A DNA stretch of 9,355 nt from Gammaproteobacteria bacterium (lineage in GTDB: Bacteria; Pseudomonadota; Gammaproteobacteria; Pseudomonadales; Azotimanducaceae). Positions within the stretch are counted from its first letter, which is position 1. Every line of letters begins with the position of its first letter. The stretch spans positions 1-9,355 of the forward strand of contig JAPOYW010000331.1 in assembly GCA_026706425.1 (NCBI GenBank), given 5' to 3'. Shown piece after piece: positions 5,587-9,355 of this stretch. The translations under genes and the position numbers were made by a program. The notes beneath the pieces are model-generated. The model did no database searches. It saw nothing but the letters and a program-made list of their open reading frames with translations, and was not told the DNA's origin.

Positions 5587-6750
5587 ATGCGTACCGAGAT
5601 TCCGGAAGCGACCCTCGCCACGGATCGGGGACATCGCGCCAACGCCATCTTGAGGACCTGCGTGCATTGCGGCATGTGCAACGCGACATGCCCGACCTAC
5701 CAGGTTCGCGGCGACGAACTGGACGGGCCGCGCGGGCGCATCTACCTCATCAAGGGCCTGCTCGAATCCGGCGAAGCGAACGCCGTGGCGCGGACCCACC
5801 TCGACCGCTGCCTGACCTGCCGAGCCTGCGAGACCACCTGTCCCTCGGGGGTTCGCTACGGAGAACTCGCCGAGATTGGTCGCGAGGTTCTCGAGGAACA
5901 ACGGCCGAGTCGGAGCCTGCTGGGCCTGCTCCTGCTTGGCATCGTGCCGAGACCGGACCTCTTAGCACCGCTCGTCGCCTTGGCGCGGCCGTTCCGAGGG
6001 CTGCTGCCTCGCCGCCTCCGTCGTCTCCTCGAGCCTCCGCCTCGCCAACGGGACCTGCCCCGGCACGGACGCGTGTTGCTCATGCAGGGCTGCGTGCAGC
6101 GCGTCGTGACGCCGGAGGTGAACGCGCACCTGGCGGACCTGCTGGAGGCGCGGGGCATGGCAGCGTTCGTCTCCGACGCCGAGGAATGTTGCGGGGGATT
6201 GGCATTGCACGCGGGGAGGACCGCTGCCGCACACTCGCTGATGCAGCGCAACGTCGGACTGGCAGCCGACGACGTCGATGCAATCGTCTCCACGGCCACC
6301 GGCTGCGGGGTGACCCTCAAGGATTACGGACGGGTGCTCGGCGATGACGCGGCCAAGGGGTTCGCGGACAAGGTGCGCGATGTCGCGGAGGTACTCGCCG
6401 GATTCGACTTCCGCAAGAATCGCCTCGAGGGCGGGGAGGCCGTGACCGTGGCTTGGCATCCCCCCTGCACGCTGCAGCACGGTCAACGGCTCACGGGGCT
6501 GGTGGAGAAGATCCTCGTCGCGACCGGATATCGGCTCGTCCCGGTCGCCGATCAACATTTGTGCTGTGGATCGGCCGGATCCTACAGCCTGCTGCAACCG
6601 GGCATGGCGAGCGAGCTCAAGGAACGCAAGGCCGATGCCCTCACCCGGCACAGCCCGGACGTGATCGCCACCGCCAACATCGGCTGCCAAACGCACCTGG
6701 CGGATGCCGTGGGCGTGCCCGTCGTGCACTGGGTGGAATTGCTCCGCTAA
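5587..6750 (+). CDS. glcF: Glycolate oxidase iron-sulfur subunit GlcF
   Basis: This 387-residue protein carries two 4Fe-4S ferredoxin motifs, CVHCGMCNATCP (Cys25, 28, 31, 35) and CLTCRACETTCP (Cys75, 78, 81, 85). Two cysteine-rich CCG domains follow, with EECCGGLALH at 199-208 and HLCCGSAGSYSLLQP at 324-338. Other family marks are STATGCG (235-241), WHPPCTLQHGQ (290-300), ATANIGCQTHL (361-371) and the terminal VVHWVELLR. All eight ferredoxin cysteines are present. GlcF takes electrons from the GlcD flavin and delivers them to membrane quinone, so the complex works at the inner membrane face. The ATG immediately follows the glcE stop (TAG then ATG, no gap). Length is slightly under the E. coli protein (about 407). 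The gene ends the operon, tail to tail with a minus-strand fragment. Confidence 0.95.
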   Translation: MRTEIPEATLATDRGHRANAILRTCVHCGMCNATCPTYQVRGDELDGPRGRIYLIKGLLESGEANAVARTHLDRCLTCRACETTCPSGVRYGELAEIGREVLEEQRPSRSLLGLLLLGIVPRPDLLAPLVALARPFRGLLPRRLRRLLEPPPRQRDLPRHGRVLLMQGCVQRVVTPEVNAHLADLLEARGMAAFVSDAEECCGGLALHAGRTAAAHSLMQRNVGLAADDVDAIVSTATGCGVTLKDYGRVLGDDAAKGFADKVRDVAEVLAGFDFRKNRLEGGEAVTVAWHPPCTLQHGQRLTGLVEKILVATGYRLVPVADQHLCCGSAGSYSLLQPGMASELKERKADALTRHSPDVIATANIGCQTHLADAVGVPVVHWVELLR

Positions 6751-6755
6751 CGCCG

Positions 6756-6769
6756 CGGGGCTTTCCCCG
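6756..6769. terminator. Possible bidirectional terminator hairpin after glcF
   Basis: CGGGG (6756-6760) pairs with CCCCG (6765-6769) around a CTTT loop, in the 20 bases between two convergent stops. The five all-G-C pairs and the position suit a shared terminator. There is no T-run on either side, so efficient intrinsic termination is uncertain. Confidence 0.35.
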
Positions 6770-6770
6770 G

Positions 6771-7124
6771 CTATTCCAAACGCAACTCGTCGTCCGGCCA
6801 GGTGGACAGGTTGGTCAAGTGGCCGTGGGGCTCTTTCTCGGTATTGCCGGACTCCAAGTCCTCCGCGGTCAGGGTCCTTGCCTCGCGCGGGGCCAGGACC
6901 AACTGCACGGGCCCTGCGGCCAGACCATGGTCGTCGACGGCATGCACCGCCACGGCCACATCGTCTCCGCCGGGGTTGACCAGGCGCAGCAGGCTGCGCT
7001 GCTTGGGATTGCTTGCCGGGTTGAATGTCGGGACGAAGTACCCGCCGGCAGCCCGCCCGGACTCCGCGACGGGTCGTCCCCTCATTTGCTTGCCAAGCGA
7101 GATCAGTCCGTTGGGGTGTTCCAA
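6771..7124 (-). pseudogene. Eroded fragment of a secreted repeat-type protein, or a short orphan frame
   Basis: The frame has 117 codons. From residue 30 it reads FVPTFNPASNPKQRSLLRLV, then a VNPG / AVDDHG / ARTLTAEDLESG series. I recognise this as a repeat module at the C-termini of large exported proteins in some Gammaproteobacteria. In that module about 40 residues normally separate the LE-x-G step from a closing GHLTNLS. Here GHLTNLS (101-107) follows only nine residues after LESG (90-93), as if the middle were deleted. Upstream of residue 30 there is no signal peptide or domain, only 13 odd residues and then about 16 more. The first seven codons overlap the end of the TPR gene, and neither ATG 7124 nor ATG 7085 has a good ribosome binding site. 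I therefore favour a truncated, internally deleted remnant. A functional short protein cannot be excluded. The family comparison is from memory. Confidence 0.55.
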
Positions 7125-7609
7125 CGGTTGCGCAGGCCTTCGGCGGATTCCGGGTCGCCCTGCGCTTCGCGTGCGTCGGCAATCACCAGCCAGGCCTGCC
7201 GTTCGTGAGGGCTACCGGCCCGCAGGAACAACAGGGACTTGCGGGCACTCTGTTCGGCCATCGCGGCTTGGCCGTTGGCGAGCCGCAGCACCGCCAGCTG
7301 CAGCCAGAGTTCCCCGTTCTGGGGTTCGATGCGGATCGCCTGTTCGATGGTGGCCGCGGCTTCGTTCGGCGAGCCGGCGTCCTCCAGGATCCTCGCCTCG
7401 TCGAGGAGTGCTTCGGCGATCACCGTCGGGGGCTCGACCACGGGTGGCGGCGGAGGCGGCGGCTGCTCCGGCGGCGCCTCGATGATGATCGGCTGTACCG
7501 AGGGCGGCGGTGCCGGAGGCGCGGGTGCCGGGATCGCGGGCGGTTTAGGCAGCATCGAGCAACCCGCGGCGGCCAGGCCGATGGCGGCGGTGAGGATCAA
7601 CCGGTTCAC
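7103..7609 (-). CDS. Proline-rich TPR lipoprotein
   Basis: This 168-residue protein starts at GTG 7609. Residues 1-16 form a lipoprotein signal peptide ending LAAAG before Cys17, the predicted lipidated residue. The lipobox is slightly relaxed, with Ala at -3. A proline-rich linker follows over about residues 21-62, including a run of seven prolines, fit to span the periplasm or reach away from the membrane. The rest holds two clear TPR-like helix pairs (about 67-96 and 101-131) and a weaker third (138-163), typical of scaffolding modules. No enzyme motif is present; it is probably a membrane-anchored envelope protein that binds a partner. Its GTG overlaps the stop of the nucleoside hydrolase (GTGA at 7606-7609), so translation is probably coupled, although a functional link between the two is not obvious. 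Upstream continuation of the same frame is only a shadow of the hydrolase. Confidence 0.85.
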   Translation of the reverse strand: MNRLILTAAIGLAAAGCSMLPKPPAIPAPAPPAPPPSVQPIIIEAPPEQPPPPPPPVVEPPTVIAEALLDEARILEDAGSPNEAAATIEQAIRIEPQNGELWLQLAVLRLANGQAAMAEQSARKSLLFLRAGSPHERQAWLVIADAREAQGDPESAEGLRNRWNTPTD

Positions 7610-8514
7610 GCGTCCATGGACTCCATTACCACCTCCCACCCGCGTTCGACGTCGATTCCGTAGGCCACCTTCGCATTGGCTTGGTCCCGCCGTCGGCTGA
7701 CGCGCTGGTCGACGACGGTCATGCCGCGGGTCAGCGTGCCCGCGAGTTCGACGGCAACCGCCCGCGGCTGGATGTCTACGAGGTCGGGATGGGTGATCGC
7801 CAGCACGGCGCAGGGGTCGTGCATGGCGGAGGCGCGGCGGCCGATCAGGATCTCCATGCGGTCGTGCAGGTAGTCGAAGATCTGCGCGGCGAACCTGGCC
7901 TTCGGCGTATCGGCGTCCCGCAACCGCTCGGCGAGGGCGTCGCTGGTCTGGAACTGGTGGGTTAGGTTGAGACCGCACATGGTGATCTCGGCACCCGACT
8001 CGAAGACTATCGACGCCGCTTCGGGATCGGCGAGGATGTTGAACTCGGCCACCCGTGTCGCATTGCCGACGTCCGTGCTGCCGCCCATGATGGATATGCC
8101 CGCGATGCGCTTCACCCAGGTCGGATCCCGTTCGATGGCGTGCGCGAGGTTGGTCAGCGGCCCCACGGCGACCACGGTGATGTCCGCCTCCGCGACATCG
8201 AGCAGATAGCCGACGGCATCGTCGCCGGCGATGCTGCGTTCGTGGGCGATGCGGTCCACGCCGCCCAGTCCGGACTCGCCGTGCACGACCGCGGCGTGGA
8301 TCGGTTCCCCCACCAAGGGCCTGGCGGCACCGCTCACCACCGGCGTGTCTACGTCGAGCAGCGCGGTCACCATCAGTGCATTGGCAGTCGTCGCAGCAAG
8401 CGGCGCATTGCCGCTGACCGAGGTGATGCCGACGACCTCGGCGTGCCGGTGCGCCAGGATCAGCGCGATGGCATCGTCGTGGCCGGGATCGCAATCGATG
8501 ATGAGTCGCGTCAT
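7606..8514 (-). CDS. Inosine-uridine-preferring type nucleoside hydrolase
   Basis: This 302-residue protein has the family's N-terminal calcium and ribose site IIDCDPGHDDAIAL (5-18). It also has HGESGLGG (78-85), VAVGPLTNLAHAI (115-127), ISIMGGS (140-146), EFNILADPEAA (157-167) and the C-terminal metal ligand MHDPCAVLA (231-239). Such enzymes cleave the N-glycosidic bond of nucleosides, giving free base and ribose, for salvage. Length is typical (about 300-310). I cannot separate purine, pyrimidine or broad specificity from the sequence, so no rih symbol is given. No signal peptide is seen, so it is cytoplasmic. The ATG at 8514 is preceded by GAGGA seven bases away, a good ribosome binding site. 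It overlaps the downstream TPR gene by four bases, and lies divergent to an MFS transporter, which might move its substrate or product. Confidence 0.93.
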   Translation of the reverse strand: MTRLIIDCDPGHDDAIALILAHRHAEVVGITSVSGNAPLAATTANALMVTALLDVDTPVVSGAARPLVGEPIHAAVVHGESGLGGVDRIAHERSIAGDDAVGYLLDVAEADITVVAVGPLTNLAHAIERDPTWVKRIAGISIMGGSTDVGNATRVAEFNILADPEAASIVFESGAEITMCGLNLTHQFQTSDALAERLRDADTPKARFAAQIFDYLHDRMEILIGRRASAMHDPCAVLAITHPDLVDIQPRAVAVELAGTLTRGMTVVDQRVSRRRDQANAKVAYGIDVERGWEVVMESMDA

Positions 8515-8619
8515 TGGTCGTCCTCGTGCGCTGCCAACTCACCCTATCATGGGCGTGGTTCTCGTTGTGTTCATGGGGTCGTCATAGCGACTGTCTACTC
8601 GCCGGCCGTCGAACGGCGC

Positions 8620-9355
8620 GTGCTGGCATGGATGTGCGTGCTGATCGCCGTCAACCAACTCGGCTTCGGTGCCGTGATCCCCGTGCTGCCGCTTTACGCG
8701 AAGTCCTTCGACGTCTCGCAGACGGCGATCGGCGCGACGGTGGCCGTGTACGGCGTCGCGCGTGTTTTCCTCGGGCTCCCCACCGGCAAGGTCGCAGACG
8801 TATTGGGGCGGCGTGCGGCGCTCGTGATCGGCGGCGGCGTGACGGTGCTCGGCAACCTCTGGTGTGCATTGGCCGACACCTACCTCGAACTGCTCGCGGC
8901 GCGCCTGGTCGCCGGCGCGGGTGCGGGAATCGTGCTCACCGCCGGACTGATCGTGCTCGCCGACATCGCCTCGCCGGCGAGCCGGGGGCGCACCCTGTCG
9001 ATCTACCAGGGGGTCTTCCTGTTCGCGGTGGGCATCGGCCCGTTCCCGGGCGGTTTCCTCGCCGAGCGTTTCGGCCTCGAAGCGCCGTTCCTGGTGTACG
9101 CCGTCATGGGTGCCGCCGTGACTGCGGTCGCCTGGTTCGGTGTTGCGGAGACGCGGGGTGTGGGCGGTACCCCTGCGAGCCGCGAGGCCGTCCCGCTACG
9201 TGACCAGGTCCGGGCACTGCTTGGCAACATCGGATTCCGGCTGGTCTGTTTCATCGGCCTCGTGGGGGCGTTGGCGCGTACCGGCGGCCTGTTCAGCATC
9301 GTGCCGATCCTGGGACGCGCGCGGCTGGCGCTCTCGGCCCCCGAGGTCGGGGTCG
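8620..9355 (+). CDS. Major facilitator superfamily transporter, N-terminal part (runs off window)
   Basis: The frame has no stop from before 8620 to the window end, giving about 245 residues. The first helix reads VLIAVNQLGFGAVIPVLPLY. MFS motif A follows between helices 2 and 3 as GKVADVLGRRAALVIGG, and then come a fourth helix with RLVAGAGAGIV and a fifth around YQGVFLFAVGIGPFPGG. A sixth helix and the central loop (REAVPLRDQVRALLG) are followed by a seventh near VCFIGLVGALARTGG. This matches the MFS_1 drug or metabolite exporter type, truncated at about half. The start is unsure: in-frame candidates are GTG 8620 and ATG 8632, neither with a clear ribosome binding site. ATG 8573 is out of frame and reaches a stop after four codons. 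Substrate unknown; a link to nucleosides would be speculation from the divergent neighbour. Confidence 0.85.
   Translation, partial: MLAWMCVLIAVNQLGFGAVIPVLPLYAKSFDVSQTAIGATVAVYGVARVFLGLPTGKVADVLGRRAALVIGGGVTVLGNLWCALADTYLELLAARLVAGAGAGIVLTAGLIVLADIASPASRGRTLSIYQGVFLFAVGIGPFPGGFLAERFGLEAPFLVYAVMGAAVTAVAWFGVAETRGVGGTPASREAVPLRDQVRALLGNIGFRLVCFIGLVGALARTGGLFSIVPILGRARLALSAPEVGV

Noticed and set aside
7430..7530. GGC/GGT-rich repeat tract as a possible DNA repeat element
   Set aside because: It is simply the codons of the lipoprotein's proline-rich linker read from the other strand.
7610..8542. Upstream extension of the TPR lipoprotein frame
   Set aside because: It shadows the nucleoside hydrolase. 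The signal peptide and lipobox start at GTG 7609.

Overview
The window is GC-rich (roughly two thirds G+C by eye) and densely packed with bacterial genes. Its protein families, and a remnant of a repeat family I associate with marine and host-associated Gammaproteobacteria, suggest a proteobacterium, probably gammaproteobacterial. No rRNA, tRNA or marker gene is present to settle this. No CRISPR array, insertion sequence or integrase was seen.

Layout. Positions 1-339 (+) are the C-terminal end of a NUDT19-like NUDIX hydrolase. Positions 340-519 are a regulatory spacer with an AT-rich ladder of TTGACAC half-sites in alternating orientation and a consensus-like promoter threaded through it. It drives a two-gene unit (+): a four-helix DUF2178-like membrane protein (520-939) and, 2 bases later, a small XRE-type regulator (942-1169). 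On the minus strand follow a phytanoyl-CoA dioxygenase-family protein (1231-2193), a 305-base gap with a hairpin, and a ChaC-like gamma-glutamylcyclotransferase (2499-3017).

Divergent from chaC is the glycolate oxidase operon glcD-glcE-glcF (+, 3102-6750). These three genes are tightly spaced and encode the FAD catalytic subunit, its FAD-fold partner and the Fe-S electron-transfer subunit. Together they should oxidise glycolate, or a related D-2-hydroxyacid, to the 2-oxoacid and pass electrons towards the quinone pool. The regulator glcC and malate synthase glcB are not in view.

Convergent to glcF, on the minus strand, are a short degenerate open frame (6771-7124), a proline-rich TPR lipoprotein (7103-7609) and a nucleoside hydrolase (7606-8514). 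The last two share a GTGA start/stop overlap. Divergent from the hydrolase, a major facilitator transporter begins near 8620 and runs off the window.

Most of the window is ordinary metabolism. The parts most worth a second look are the operator ladder of the membrane protein/XRE pair and the eroded repeat-protein fragment at 6771-7124. I found no convincing large undescribed system.
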